A stretch of DNA of 64,000 bases from Cichorium intybus (lineage: Eukaryota > Streptophyta > Magnoliopsida > Asterales > Asteraceae): contig CM042012.1 in NCBI GenBank assembly GCA_023525715.1, positions 40,341,689 to 40,405,688 on the forward strand, read 5' to 3'. Position numbers and translations under genes: made by a program. Under the pieces are notes generated by a model, which saw only the letters and a list, made by a program, of their open reading frames with translations, made no database searches and had not been told where the DNA came from. Below, in pieces: positions 50,791-62,505 of this stretch. Position 1 is the first letter of the stretch. Each line of letters opens with the position of its first letter.

Positions 50791-51899
50791 TGACAACGCC
50801 TAGTGATATCAAACATTTTAGGCGTTGTTGAGCCCTGTTCTTGATGAAATTATATCAGATATGTCTGGGTATTCTCACTTTTCATGCCAGGACTTGTTTG
50901 GAGAAAAAGAATGGAAACAGGGACTAAAAGTGTGCAAAAGGAAGAAGTTTGGAAAAGAATGAAAAATCAAGGAAACTCGTACGCGCGCCACGGATCTATG
51001 ATACGCGCGACGCGGGCTTAAGGCGGTGTAACACATTCAAATGCCGAAGAAACGGGAAAAGATTAGTACGCGCGCCGCGGATTCTTCATCTACGCGGCGC
51101 GGCTGCGGGAAATTTGCAAATATAAATAGATGCAATTTCAGCCGAAAACCCGAGCAAAGACCGGGTGTAAAATCGACCTTGAAGCTCTTTGACTCCAAGA
51201 ATTCGTTCCAGCAACTTCTCAATTGGTATTTCATGTTTTTGAATTTAATTTCCTTTTAGTAGCAAGTAGTATTGGTAGCTAAAGTCTTTGGGAGTGACAA
51301 CGACTGACTTTGAGCACTTTAGGTTTCTGTTTTAGCATCATTAGTTACTGTTTGGATGTTTGGAATTCAGTTTTGGTTAATGAAAGCATTTGGTTACAAT
51401 TAATCTTGGTTTATGAGTATTTTGGTGTTTTGGATGTGTGTTTGTGTTTGGATTATTTGAATTGTGTTTGGATATTGCTTTGGCCTTGTTTGGGACTATT
51501 TCCTTTGCTGAAATCAGTAGCCAATTAGGGTAGATTTGGGCATTGGACTTTAGCTAGTAACTGTTCAGTCAGAACCTTAGTTCTTAGTTAGGTTATGCCT
51601 TGTTTGGTTTGGATGCCTTTGTTTGCTTCGGATTCAGAGATGCACTTCTGATTTCAGAAAGTGACTAGGTTAGGTTGAGTTGAGCTTAGCTTATGCTTGG
51701 CTGGACTTTGTTTGGTTATCATTTTTGGATAGTTGAGCATTTAGAAACTAGATCCTCCGACTGTAGCGTGACACTACTAGTTGGTAATCTGTCATCTGGT
51801 CTAACCACGAAGCTCCTGCGGATCGACCCTGACTACCACTGTACTAGTGTGTGTTAGGTTTTTCTTTATTTTTGACCGCACGACGACCTAGGTGTGTCA
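50791..51899 (+). repeat. E4 5' LTR (1,109 bp)
   Basis: TGACAACGCC...GTGTGTCA. Contains CpG-rich words of the type CGCGCGNCGCGG at about 50980-51110. Small ORFs inside are duplicated in the other LTR and not believed. Confidence 0.97.
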
Positions 51900-51904
51900 A
51901 ATTT

Positions 51905-51921
51905 TGGCGCCGTTGCCGGGG
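51905..51921 (+). other. E4 primer binding site (tRNA-Asp type)
   Basis: TGGCGCCGTTGCCGGGG, five bases after the LTR. Confidence 0.93.
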
Positions 51922-52014
51922 AGCTGTGAAGCTTAGATTAGGTGATTTGTAGGACTTAGCTTCTGATTTTTTTTATGTTTGTTCTTTGATTTCTGGTATG
52001 TGTACGTCTTCATA

Positions 52015-53278
52015 ATGGGCGATTACATGTACCCGGATCAATATTTTGAGGATTATAAAAATCCGGCCGACACCTATTACGAGGATGATTACTACAATGG
52101 ATGGCAGACCGAGGAGTCATCTCAGCCTGAAATTTCTGCAACTTGGGCCCAACTTTGGGTACTCTGGTATAACACTCACCAAGATCAGAAGGACCAGGCT
52201 GATGCTCTTGTAAGATTGCAAGCTTCTCTAGATAGGTTAGAGGAAAGTTGGAAATGTTCACCACCTTCGCCAGAACCGGAGGCGAGTGATTTTTATACCA
52301 ATAATAATGTGTGTAAACTTGCATCACCTGAATATGTGATGGAAGGGCATACATATTGGGAAAGTCACCTGAATATGTGATGGAAGGGCTACCTCTGACT
52401 CAACAGCTTTTGATGTTTTTGAAAATGTTGATAATGTCGAGCTGGTGATGAGTGGATCCATACCATCACCAGACGATTTGATTGATGAGGATGTTGTGGA
52501 GGAGGCTGTAAGTGACAGTACAGACCCCAGCCCAACGATCCCCGAAATTTTTGATACTATTGGGGAAAGGGGTGTAGATGACAATACTACCCCCGACCCT
52601 GTAATTGGTGAAATTTTTGATACTATTGGAGAAGGGGGTGTAGATGACAATACTACCCTCGAACCTATGATTTTTGAAAATTTTGAGAAGTTTGAAAGCA
52701 AGGATCTGGTGATGGGTGACTGTGTACCACCATCAGATCAAACCAGTCACTCACTCTTGGTTCCGATCCACCTGTTGGACGATGAGCAAGAAGTTGATGC
52801 TGACGAATTGATATTTGAAAATAATAAACATGATTTTATTACCACTCATGATCCATTCATGAATGGAAAATTAGATGTGATCAATACCATCGATGAGGAC
52901 ATATGGAAGCATCCTGGTATGTTGCCTCCCGATCCCATTCGATTGGAAAATTTTTATTGGTACTGCAAGCCAAAATTGCAAACTGAAGATAGCACGTGGG
53001 ACACTAGCAAACGAGGTGCAAAACAACTACTGGGAGCGGCACTAGGCGCTCTTCATGTGAAGCCTTTAACCTTGAAGAGATACATAAGGAAAGACCGAGC
53101 TTGGAGGTTCAAAGCTACTTCCAAGCACTCGCGGGAAATCATTAGAAGACAGCAGCTGGGTAGCATCATGAGAACCAACAAGCCATTCGACCCAGGAAAG
53201 TTTGAGGGGCAGTGGGTCAGCGAAAGGATGGTGGAAGTAGAAATGCAACAGAAACAAATGGCGTACGATCCACCGTAG
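52015..53278 (+). pseudogene. E4 first ORF, unknown family, frame broken
   Basis: ATG at 52015 opens an acidic, Tyr-rich N-terminus (MGDYMYPDQYFEDY) with a short helical segment. Near 52324-52389 a 25-bp word is duplicated at an offset of 41 bp (52324 and 52365) and the frame ends at 52380. A second frame runs to 53278: a 23-residue tandem repeat (EIFDTIGE-x-GVDDNTT twice), more acidic sequence, then a basic C-terminal region (TLKRYIRKDRAWRFKATSKH). The position right after the PBS is that of gag, but I see no capsid motif or zinc knuckle, so I do not assign a function. Confidence 0.6.
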
Positions 53279-54047
53279 ATGTAGAAGGAGTAGTACGTCT
53301 GGCTGAAGACGTTAAACTTAGCGCTTGTTGGGAGGCAACCCATCGTGTCATAGGTTAGGTTTTATATTTCTTAAAATTTAATTAGGAAAATACATCAATC
53401 TTTTTGCAGGTATTAGTGGTCTAAAATAAGTGTGGGGTCGTGTGAAAAAATTTAAAATTTTGTTGACCGCGCCGTGGGTTTTTGAATTACGCGACGTGGG
53501 GTTGTAAACCAACCCGATGCGCAGGGGTTGATTTGGTAACACGCGCGACGCGCAAAGCGTAAATCCGCGACGTGGGAATTGATCAGTCGGTTTCCTCGCT
53601 ATATTAAGGTAAGCCGCGACTCAACCCAACCCCACACGACTCGGAGCTCTGATCGACAAATTTCTCTCGTACTTTTTCTTGCTCATTTTGATTCTACTAC
53701 CAAGGTACACTATTCTAACTATCTATTAGTTGTTAAAACTAGTAATTAGGTGGTTAATTTTAGTGATTTGCCCAAAATAGTTCAAAACTTAGGATCGCCA
53801 ATGCTAACTCATAGGGTGTTTGTTTTGCCAAAGAGAGACACTAGATGAGTTAGTCGGCACTTAGGCTACCTTGTGGTATGATTGGATCGTGTTTTAGCAG
53901 GTTAAATTGCGAGTTTGATTCGGGTTTTGCAAACAGCCGCTCGCCGCGACGCGCCATGCTCTTGGGCCGCGCCGCGGTGCAGCAGGGAAGAAAATGACTA
54001 ATTTTGCAAAAAAAAATTTCTTTTGTGGCTATGTATTTTTTTTGCAG
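53279..54047 (+). other. E4 inter-ORF region
   Basis: Non-coding. Includes the words GTGTGGGGTCGTG, clusters of CGCG-rich words (53466-53580, 53938-53975) like those in the LTR, and no believable ORF. Confidence 0.6.
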
Positions 54048-55241
54048 ATGATGTTCAGATTAGAGCACGCTTTCCTCCAGTTCCCCGAGGGACTGGCTAG
54101 CTCCGCGGAGTACATTTCGCGGAGGGACGCATTGATTAGTCGCCGGGTTCTCGAGGCGACGGTCATTGACAGGGATATACTGAGGGATGCGGGACTATGG
54201 GGTGCGATCGAGCCATTCTTACATCGCACCTGGACTCATAGAGAGGCATCGTTCACTTGCCGTGGCTGGGATAGGATCATGGCCACGAACGAGGACGTGG
54301 TCTACACCGAGCTACTGTTGGAGTTTCTCTCCACGATCCATTTCGCTCCTCGGGCATCGGACCCACGATCCAGGATCATCCGATTTCGACTGGGAGGTGC
54401 ATAGAGGGAGTGCAACCTCCGGGAGTTCGGGAGGCGCGTAGGCCTATATACTCTGGCGGATCTTCAGCACCGCCACTTCACTCAGTTTTTTGGATCCTGT
54501 ATTCAGGGCCAGCCGGAGAGGCCTGGCAACATGGAGATTTGGACACCACTGTCCAACGTTATGTACGAGGCGGGGACCTCGAGGGAGAGCCACCTCCGCG
54601 ACCCACTTCACCGCCTCATGCACCGTATCGTCTCCACCTCCATCATGCAGCAGGAGGGGGGCGAGAAGGTGTCTGGGGAGGACATGACATTCTTTTGGGC
54701 TCTCCTCGACCCGTCTCGATTCCTCCATCTCCCCTTTGCCCTCGTAGTTGCCCTCTCCACTCACTCGACGGGAGCCTCCACTAGCAGTCCATTGGCCCGG
54801 GGGTATTTCATTTCCCGCCTGGCCCGTTCATATGGGATTCTTACTGCCCCCGTGGCTGCCTCCTTGACCGCTCTACCTCCATCTCGCACGACAGCACGCA
54901 CTTTGGAGAGGATGCGGCTCATTGAGCAGCAGCGCCCGGGGCAGTTCATCCGGGCACCGACAGAGCCTCCCCAGGCACCCCAGCCGGCATACGCTCAGCC
55001 AGGCAGGAGACGCCGGAGGCCAGAGCCAGCACCAGCAGCCCCGGCAGAGCCACAGCCGCAGGAGGACCCAGCGGCCATGCACCGACTGGAGGCTAGAGTC
55101 ACGAGGATTGAGGACCAGCTCGAGTGGATCGGGGAGGTACTTTTACAGATTGCATCAGCACAGGGTATGCGCCCCCGACCATTCCCAGCTAGGGCCCACG
55201 ATCACGAGGCTGGACCCTCCAGGCCACCTGGTGGTGATTGA
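54048..55241 (+). pseudogene. E4 Athila ORF1-like protein with one in-frame stop
   Basis: One frame of ~398 codons from ATG 54048, interrupted by a TAG at 54402-54404 in the context RLGGA-stop-RECNLREFG, where a tryptophan TGG would fit. The N-terminal part has SFTCRGWDRIM and YTELLLEFLSTI, then LREFGRRVGLYT and HRIVSTSIMQQEGGEKV, which fit the Athila/retrotransposon ORF1 family as I know it. The C-terminus is a proline-rich, arginine-rich tail followed by a short coiled coil (RLEARVTRIEDQLEWIG). The segment is strikingly GC-rich compared with its surroundings. Role in the element is unknown. Confidence 0.65.
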
Positions 55242-56252
55242 TGTACTTTTTTTCTTCTTTCTTTCTTTTTATTTTTTGGGATATATGTACAAAACTTATG
55301 ACACTTCTATCTGTATATTTTGTTTATATTTTATTTTGTTATGTTGCTTTTAATTTGTTTGCTGAGTTATGCATGATATATCAAATGGGAAGGAGTTGTC
55401 TCAGACAAGTGTGGGGTCACCGTGCCCCCTCCACTTGTCTCGACCACCTGCGTGTTTACTGTAGCGCTACAACTCCGGAATACGAAATCAAGGATCCGTT
55501 TGTTCGCAATTATACCTGTGATACTGAGCACCAAGCAGTCTATCGTCCAAAAGGGGTAACTCTTTCTCCCTTGTTTTGAAATAATTTTTGTACAACGGGG
55601 ACGTTGTACGGTTTTAAGTGTGGGGTGTGGACGGTCGAAAGAGAAATTGTTTTGAAATTTTTGCATAAATGATCAATTTTTCAATTTTTAGCAATATTTT
55701 TTCAAAAATTTTAATAAATTGCAATTTTGAATTGAATGGTTTGTGATTGTGATAGCACTAGTATTTTTCAATAAATACTGTTTATTTGTGATTATGCTAT
55801 TAGTTAGTTAAATAAGTTGAGTTTTACGAGTTTAGAAGATTGAGCTGTTTTAGGATTGGAGTTTAGGAAGGAAAAGTCAATCTGTGGCCTTTGTTGTTCG
55901 AGCCGGTAAGTCTAAAATGGGTGGGACTTATGCACCTTACCACCTAAGATCGTCCGGTCTGGGATGGTATTTCTGAAAGCTCGCTACACGCAAAACATCG
56001 AAACTCATGGACAATTCCTTAATGGCCTTTAGAATCTGAATGAGTACGTACACTTCATTGTGGACAGAAAATTTATAATCAAGGGTTCTTTAGAAAGTCA
56101 TGAATTCCGGAGAACAATTCAATTATGTTTTCGCGAACTATTCCACTCTAACTCAAAGAGCAATAAACTTTGAAACTGAACACAGTAAAAAATTATTTGA
56201 TTCCTTATTATAATTTGTTAAAAACTCTCTTACTTGGGGACAAGCAAAGCAC
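55242..56252 (+). other. E4 3' non-coding region
   Basis: T-rich, then AT-rich, without believable ORFs. The word AAGTGTGGGG occurs near 55407, 55617 and 56252. Confidence 0.6.
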
Positions 56253-56266
56253 AAGTGTGGGGTGTT
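56253..56266 (+). other. E4 polypurine-like tract
   Basis: AAGTGTGGGGTGTT directly before the 3' LTR; imperfect but in the PPT position and typical of Athila relatives. Confidence 0.55.
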
Positions 56267-57375
56267 TGACAACGCCTAGTGATATCAAGCATTTTAGGCG
56301 TTGTTGAGCCCTGTTCTTGATGAAATTATATCAGATATGTCTGGGTATTCTCACTTTTCGTGCCAGGAGTTGTTTGGAGAAAAAGAATGAAAACAGGGAC
56401 TAAAAGCGTGCAAAAGGAAGAAGTTTGGAAAAGAATGAAAAATCAAAGAAAATCGTACGCGCGCCGCGGATCTATGATACGCGCGACGCGGGCTTAAGGC
56501 GGTGTAACACATTCAAATGCCGAAGAAACGGGAAAATATTAGTACGCGCGCCGCGGATTCTTCATCTGCTCGGCGCGGCTGCGGGAAATTTGCAAATATA
56601 AATAGATGCAATTTCAGCCGAAAACCCGAGCAAAGATCGGGTGTAAAATCGACCTTGAAGCTCTTTGACTCCAAGAATTCGTTCCAGCAACTTCTCAATT
56701 GGTATTTCATGTTTTTGAATTTAATTTCCTTTTAGTAGCAAGTAGTATTGGTAGCTAAAGTCTTTGGGAGTGACAACGACTGACTTTGAGCACTTTAGGT
56801 TTCTGTTTTAGCATCATTAGTTACTGTTTGGATGTTTGGAATTCAGTTTTGGTTAATGAAAGCATTTGGTTACAATTAATCTTGGTTTATGAGTATTTTG
56901 GTGTTTTGGATGTGTGTTTGTGTTTGGATTATTTGAATTGTGTTTGGATATTGCTTTGGCCTTGTTTGGGACTATTTCCTTTGCTGAAATCAGTAGCCAA
57001 TTAGGGTAGATTTAGGCATTGGACTTTAGCTAGTAACTGTTCAGTCAGAACCTTAGTTATTAGTTAGGTTATACCTTGTTTGGTTTGGATGCCTTTGTTT
57101 GCTTCTGATTCAGAGATGCACTTCTGATTTCAGAAAGTGACTAGGTTAGGTTGAGTTGAGCTTAGCTTATGCTTGGCTGGACTTTGTTTGGTTATCATTT
57201 TTGGATAGTTGAGCATTTAGAAACTAGATCCTCCGACTGTAGCGTGACACTACTAGTTGGTAATCTGTCATCTGGTCTAACCACGAAGCTCCTGTGGATC
57301 GACCCTGACTACCACTGTACTAGTGTGTGTTAGGTTTTTCTTTATTTTTGACCGCACGACGACCTAGGCGTGTCA
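56267..57375 (+). repeat. E4 3' LTR (1,109 bp)
   Basis: Same length as 50791-51899, about 18 substitutions, no indel noticed. Confidence 0.97.
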
Positions 57376-57380
57376 ACTCC

Positions 57381-57473
57381 CATAACGACACCTCCATAGA
57401 TGCCACCGGCGTACTCGCCTTCCTGCATCTTCACCTCAACTTTGTCAAAGCGGTTGTAGGGACGATGAGCCAT
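57381..57473 (-). pseudogene. Antisense tandem Agenet/Tudor-like gene, 5' part
   Basis: The ATG at 57473 (MAHRPYNRFDKVEVKMQEGE) starts directly at an Agenet-like first domain; F-D-K-VEV matches F-D-L-VEV of the second domain. After 31 codons E4 intervenes; the frame continues at 50790, giving about 138 codons in total with no other lesion. The open frame extends upstream of the ATG but contains the TATA box, so the ATG is the better start. It is transcribed toward pol and away from the 3' ORF. Because E4 splits it, this copy is presumably dead. Confidence 0.72.
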
Positions 57474-57534
57474 GCAATATCTCTTCTGAGGGTAATTTGT
57501 TCTTGAAGTGTAGGTTGTACTACTAACAATGCTT

Positions 57535-57544
57535 CCTTTTATAG
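57535..57544 (-). promoter_or_regulatory. TATA box of the antisense Agenet gene
   Basis: Minus-strand CTATAAAAGG, a near-consensus plant TATA box, 62-71 nt upstream of the ATG at 57473; start of transcription would fall ~35-40 nt before the ATG. Confidence 0.6.
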
Positions 57545-58838
57545 GTGGAAATGACACCGGTTCAGCTCCCAATCGTGGATATTTAATTACTTTTTAAAGT
57601 AATGATGGAGTCTGCAGTAATTATTACGCATCATCAAAGCAAAGACGGCTGATTAGCATTTGATTGGACGTTTTCCACTCTTTTCGCCTGAGCATTTAAT
57701 GAGTTCTCATAATAGTCCTATTCGTCAGCATTCCTCAGCAAACAACAGTATAGTAACTATTTGTTGAATTAACAGATTTTCTCTTACCACATTTTCTAAG
57801 TACCTATATCGAAGATCTACGATTATTGAAATAAAAACCAATTTCAATATATAATTTCGGAAAGTCTAGTCAAAGATCGCAACTCATTTTCACCATGAGG
57901 AGCTGTGAGACTCAATCGACCTTTCTTAACCCTTCTGTTACTTCTCCACATTCAAACACATTTCCATATAACTGTAACCCTTATGAAGGTTTTCAGCGTT
58001 ACCACTGAAAACTGATGGTTACACAAAATCTGTGTTCAAGATTTCGGAGTTGTCTCTACCACAATTCCAAATGAAACCCAAAAATCCGTTTACGCTAAGG
58101 AATTGACGAAAACTTCAAAGGAAATCTCAACTTTTTTTTTTTGCGTGATCTTTATGAAATCTACTCCACCAAAGTAATTTCTATCCAAAGAGATCCAGTT
58201 TTTCATTTTTTTTGAGATTTCAAAATATTTCCTAAGTCAGATATAATACTCCTTATCCTCACTTGTTCTTATGACTACACTGGTCAAACAAGTCCTTTCT
58301 TCCGATTTCGGACATTTCTCACGTTTCCGAATTCGAAAGAAAGTTAAACCCACCACATGAAGCTAAAATCTTAAAAGATACCTTTCAATGATTCTTATCA
58401 ATCAATTGATCGTAATTCAACGGGAAACCACAAAATCACTTCTGATTCTCGCTTGATTCCGAAGGAAGAGACCCTAGCCCGGGATCAATCAGTTTTATGT
58501 CATTCCGACATCACATATTACCAGATAAATTTTTGATTTTCTTCTTTATCTTTGGCACACTCTTGCACAAAAATCATTATTGATTTTTCTAACTCTGGTT
58601 TATTTTGTGATAAGGATTCAATTTGATGACCTGGCAATAACTACCCATCGAGTTTTTGAAATTTGAATGAGGTCATCAAGACGTGTCAGTTACAACGTCA
58701 TCTCAATGGCAGCTATTTTCTCGCTTTTCACGCGCCTGACAAGCGACTCTTGAGGGCTACTCATGATCATAATGCGAGATTTTTGGGAAATGGAATCGAC
58801 TGAAGCGGGATTTCCTTTTTCAAACAATCTCCAAAAGA
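57545..58838. other. E3 divergent intergenic region
   Basis: 1.3 kb between the antisense Agenet gene and the 3' ORF, so both promoters lie in it. Contains several TTCGGA/TCCGAA words (57855, 58044, 58300-58330, 58458) and no believable ORF. A stretch with GTCAGTTACAACG (58685-58700) resembles the region before the 3' ORF in E2. Confidence 0.6.
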
Positions 58839-58846
58839 TATTTAAA
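58839..58846 (+). promoter_or_regulatory. TATA-like box ahead of the E3 3' ORF
   Basis: TATTTAAA ~100 nt before the ATG at 58941, followed by a CT-rich leader. Same spacing as in E1 and E2 although sequence differs. Confidence 0.45.
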
Positions 58847-58940
58847 GGGTTTCTTGGGTTATTCACTCTCTTCTCCGCACTTCATCTCTCACGCCAGAAC
58901 TCTCCATCTTCAAAGCTATTTCTTTCTCAAGAACTCTCAA

Positions 58941-61900
58941 ATGGCTGGTTCATCTTCTGCAAACGACAACACTTCTTCAACCCTGATGTTGAAGATCAAA
59001 GCCAATCAAAACTTGATCATCGATCTCAACTCTTTCCACTACAGCGAATCAATTCGCCCGATGATTGAGTGTCTGAAGTATTCTCCAATCGCATATGCCT
59101 TAACTGCATCTGCTACTCCACAGCCTTCTACAACAAAGCGGAGGAGTTTGTTTCTTTTGAAGTGGGTTCAGTCAAGACAAAAATTTCAAAATCAAGATTC
59201 AGTAAACTTCTAGGGTTTACTGAAACCAAAGACCTAGTTGACCCAGAGACACTTCAACCTGTAACCCTTCTTCGTCTGTTCTATCAAATGGGTTACAAAG
59301 GCGACATTACCCAGTTGTCTAAATTTGCCAAGAAGGGTTTACCACCACAGTGGAATGCCCTTTTCACCATTCTCTTCAAGAGCTTCTCAGAACGTACTAC
59401 TGGAACTGACAGTACAAGTAAGCTCTTTTACTCCTTTTTCTATGGTCTTTACAATGCTGTCAATCTTGACTATGGGTCAATACTTTAGAGTCAATTTGTC
59501 GAAAGTGTGAACTACAGACTCCGACATCAAGAAATTTCATGTGCTTGATTTTGGTCCCTCGTTGTTCAACACACAATCGAGAAGCATGATATTCATATCA
59601 TGAAGGATTCTGTGATGTCCGTTATTCAAACCTTGCCAACAGCGACCTTCGTCACAGCAAGGCGGAGGAATTCGATTTTATTGGTGCCATTCCGATGGCA
59701 ATGCTCGATCGTGTTCCGAAAGATGTCAAATGCATTGTCGACTACTGCAAAAAGACAACTTTCGCTGTTCGGAACCTGGACGACAAAATTCAACTAGCTT
59801 TTGACAAGCTTGAGAATCCAAGGAAAGTAACCAAGAGGAAGGTCAGGGGTGCCGCTTCCGACACCGAAAAACAATCAAAGCGATCCCGAAGGCTTTGGAG
59901 GATGGTCATACAACCTCAATCGGAGGATGAAAACTCCGACGACCATATTGTCACCAATCCTTTAGATGACGATCTGGATGACAATGAAGGAACAAATCAA
60001 AGGCCTCCAACACCTACTCCCGACAACACTCCCAAACCCACACCTCCTGTCTCTCCAAAACATCAAACATCACCAAACTCACTACCACCTAAATCTCCAA
60101 CTCTCCATCAAACACCACCTAAATCTCCAACTCTCCATCAAACACCACCTAAATTTCCACCCCAACAACAGACACCACCAAATTCTCCTTCACAGAAATC
60201 CCCTCCACGAAAATCCCCAACACCAGAAGCCACTACCCCCAAATCTCCGAAATTCCCAGTGCCAACTTCCGAACAGGAAGATGAAGACGTCCTGATTTAC
60301 GATGATCAGGATGACCTGGCTGATTACATTGAGTCTCCATTTAATGTACACTTTCATGATTCGAAACCTTCTGCTCCCATGACTCAGGAGCAATTTCGAG
60401 AACTGTCTACAAAATTGGACAAACTTCTTGAAACACAGCAGGGCCCTTCCACTTCCGACTGGCAATCCCGGTTGGACACTTACAAAACTCAAGTAGAGAC
60501 ATTAATTTCGGCAAATGTCAAACTTGTGGAAGAATTCTCCTCCAACATGGAGAAGGCCAACGGCAGCATGGAGGAGAATGCCAAGAAGGTTGCCACCTTG
60601 GAATCCGAAATTCTGGATTTCATGAAGTCCTACAATGAATCCACTAAGTCCTACAAAGACAAAATGCAAAAGGTCATTCATGGGTTTGCGGAGACCCTCA
60701 AAGTTGAAAAGGAAGTGATTGCAACACTTCGCTCCGATCTCCAGAAAGAAAATTCTGATCTGGCGTCTGCTTTACATTCTAAGATTGATAAGCTGCGAGA
60801 CGATCTGGCATCGAAAAACGAGTTGATGGATCTCGTGGCCTCTAAAACTATGAAGATCCAACTCCTGAAGGCCGAACTGAAGAACACTACAGCGGTCTTG
60901 TCCTCCGCTGTTTCTCAAACACAGGCAGTTCGTAACTATGTCACCAAGATTGACACATATATTCGTCGGATGGTAGAAGAAGACGATCCAGTCCTAACTG
61001 CTTACCTTCGTGGTCACATCACGAATAAACTCCATCCGGTCCTTTTGTTGCTAAGCAAAATCCAAGGTGTTTCAGAAGACATTGCCATTCCGAAATAAGG
61101 GGGAGATGAGAACAAAGCGGACAAATCCGATAAGGATGAATCCGATGACAATGATGGAGACGATGGTCCCGAAAAGCCAAATGAAGAAGAAAAGGAGAAG
61201 AAGAATAGAGACGATACTGCTGATGTCTCTAAAAACGTCAAAGGCGAAGGAAAGAAAAAGGCCACAGAAAGCCCAGTTCAGAAACCAAAATTCTCTACGA
61301 TCACTAACCTGAAGAAACCAGGGACTCAAGAGTCTGCTGATGTCATTCAAAAACCAAAAGCTGATTGGTTTGAGAAGATGAATGTTGGTGATACATCTGC
61401 CGGTCCTTCGAAACGAAAGGCCAAGAAGATCGGTGAAGATGATGTAGATGAAGATCTGGACATGTTGGAGGCTGCCAAACTGGCCAGGGCTGCAAAGGAA
61501 AAAGAACTTGACGAAATTCTTCGGATCACCAAACAGCTTGATGCCGAAGATGCAGCCAAACAACAAGCGAAAATTGAAATGAAAGCTCGTAGGATTCTGT
61601 TTCCTGATTGGGACTATGAAACCATGAAGTCGGAAGCTATCACACAACCCATAGAGAATTGGCTGCAGCCAATTTGCTCTTACGATGTCGGAAATCATGT
61701 CGATTCTCAAATGGACTTTCTGATTACAGCAAGAGTATTTCTTATCCACTGCTTCGATGAACTGAAAACGAACACAGAACCTCGGGCTGTAGTCAATGAT
61801 AAGTTGTTCAACTTCTACTTGGAGCACTCCAAACCGTAGTACATGTCTTAGAGCCTGAAGAAGATTGTGAAGCTCACTCCAAGAATGCCTCAAGTGACTT

Positions 61901-62472
61901 CTCCGTTCCGAAACACTATCTTTCTTGCTCGCAGAGGATCAGATGATGAGAAAGATGAATTCTCCATGGCTGATCTTCCCTTCATGAACCCATTTAACTG
62001 GGTGTCTCTGTTTAACATCCTTTCAAGGAGGGAAGACCATGAGATTCTTCATGAGCACGTCAAGAAACTACTCATGGGCTATATTCTGGAAGTGTCCAAT
62101 CATGATGTTGAAGTGGCTTCTGTTCTGAACACCGTTCTGAAATGTTCAGCTGAAAAACCTCCTTCTGATCTGAAGAGACGCCGTCTCAGAAAGATCAAAA
62201 AGGGTGACTAGAATGTGGCGTATCCGTCCAAGGAGGGAAAGGATTCGGTGAAAAAGATCTTCTATCTGCGAGACAAACATCTTTACCGAACTGCTGCATT
62301 AAAGAAAATTCTCGATCTCATCAACAAGACAAAACTGAATACCGAGAATGACAAGAGATGCTTCAATGATATGCTGACCTGGTACATCGCCTTTCGGAAA
62401 AGAATCTTGCTCTTAATTCTGAAGATATTCGAGAAGGTTAAGAAGGTTGTGAAGCTAGAGACTGAAGAATGA
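58941..62472 (+). pseudogene. E3 3' ORF, ~1,170 codons, broken
   Basis: ATG 58941 (MAGSSSANDNTSSTL) opens a homologue of the E1/E2 3' ORF: PMIECLKYSPIAYALT aligns with ALVECLKRSILGYALT, and a later LFKSFSERTTGTDS with FLRCLSGRTSGLDS. Lesions: frameshift near 59110, TAG at 59486-59488 and TGA near 59549 (TGG- and CGA-type codons in the relatives), a frameshift near 59640. From there one frame reaches 62472 with stops at 61096-61098, 61837-61839, ~61850 and 62209-62211. Features: basic stretch, proline-rich tandem repeat (KSPTLHQTPP), long coiled coil (~60400-60950), an acidic-lysine patch (61100-61220), and the C-terminal FSMADLPFMNP domain. Function unknown; conserved across two distant lineages. 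Confidence 0.82.
61096..61107 (+). other. Duplicate PPT-like tract inside the E3 3' ORF
   Basis: AAGGGGGAGAT here matches the functional PPT at 62494-62505 over 11 bases. It coincides with an in-frame TAA. Confidence 0.6.
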
Positions 62473-62493
62473 AATATGTTCGCATTTTGACTC

Positions 62494-62505
62494 AAAGGGG
62501 GAGAT
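62494..62505 (+). other. E3 polypurine tract
   Basis: AAAGGGGGAGAT directly before the 3' LTR. Confidence 0.94.

Larger units (their letters stand above)
50791..57375 (+). mobile_element. E4: Athila-like Ty3/gypsy derivative without pol, nested in E3
   Basis: A 6,585-bp element with two 1,109-bp LTRs (50791-51899, 56267-57375), TG...CA ends and the target duplication ACTCC (50786-50790, 57376-57380). The PBS is of the tRNA-Asp type used by Athila and other gypsy elements. Inside are a gag-position ORF of unknown family and an Athila ORF1-like ORF; protease, RT, RNase H and integrase are absent, so it is non-autonomous. The LTRs differ at about 18 positions (1.6%). Confidence 0.95.

Noticed and set aside
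51041..51259. Small ORFs repeated at 56517-56735 and 51310-51528 / 56786-57004
   Set aside because: They are duplicated only because they lie in the two LTRs of E4.
54187..54784. Overlapping ORFs in other frames of the GC-rich Athila-like gene
   Set aside because: Long shadows are expected in GC-rich coding DNA; only the frame from 54048 has family motifs.
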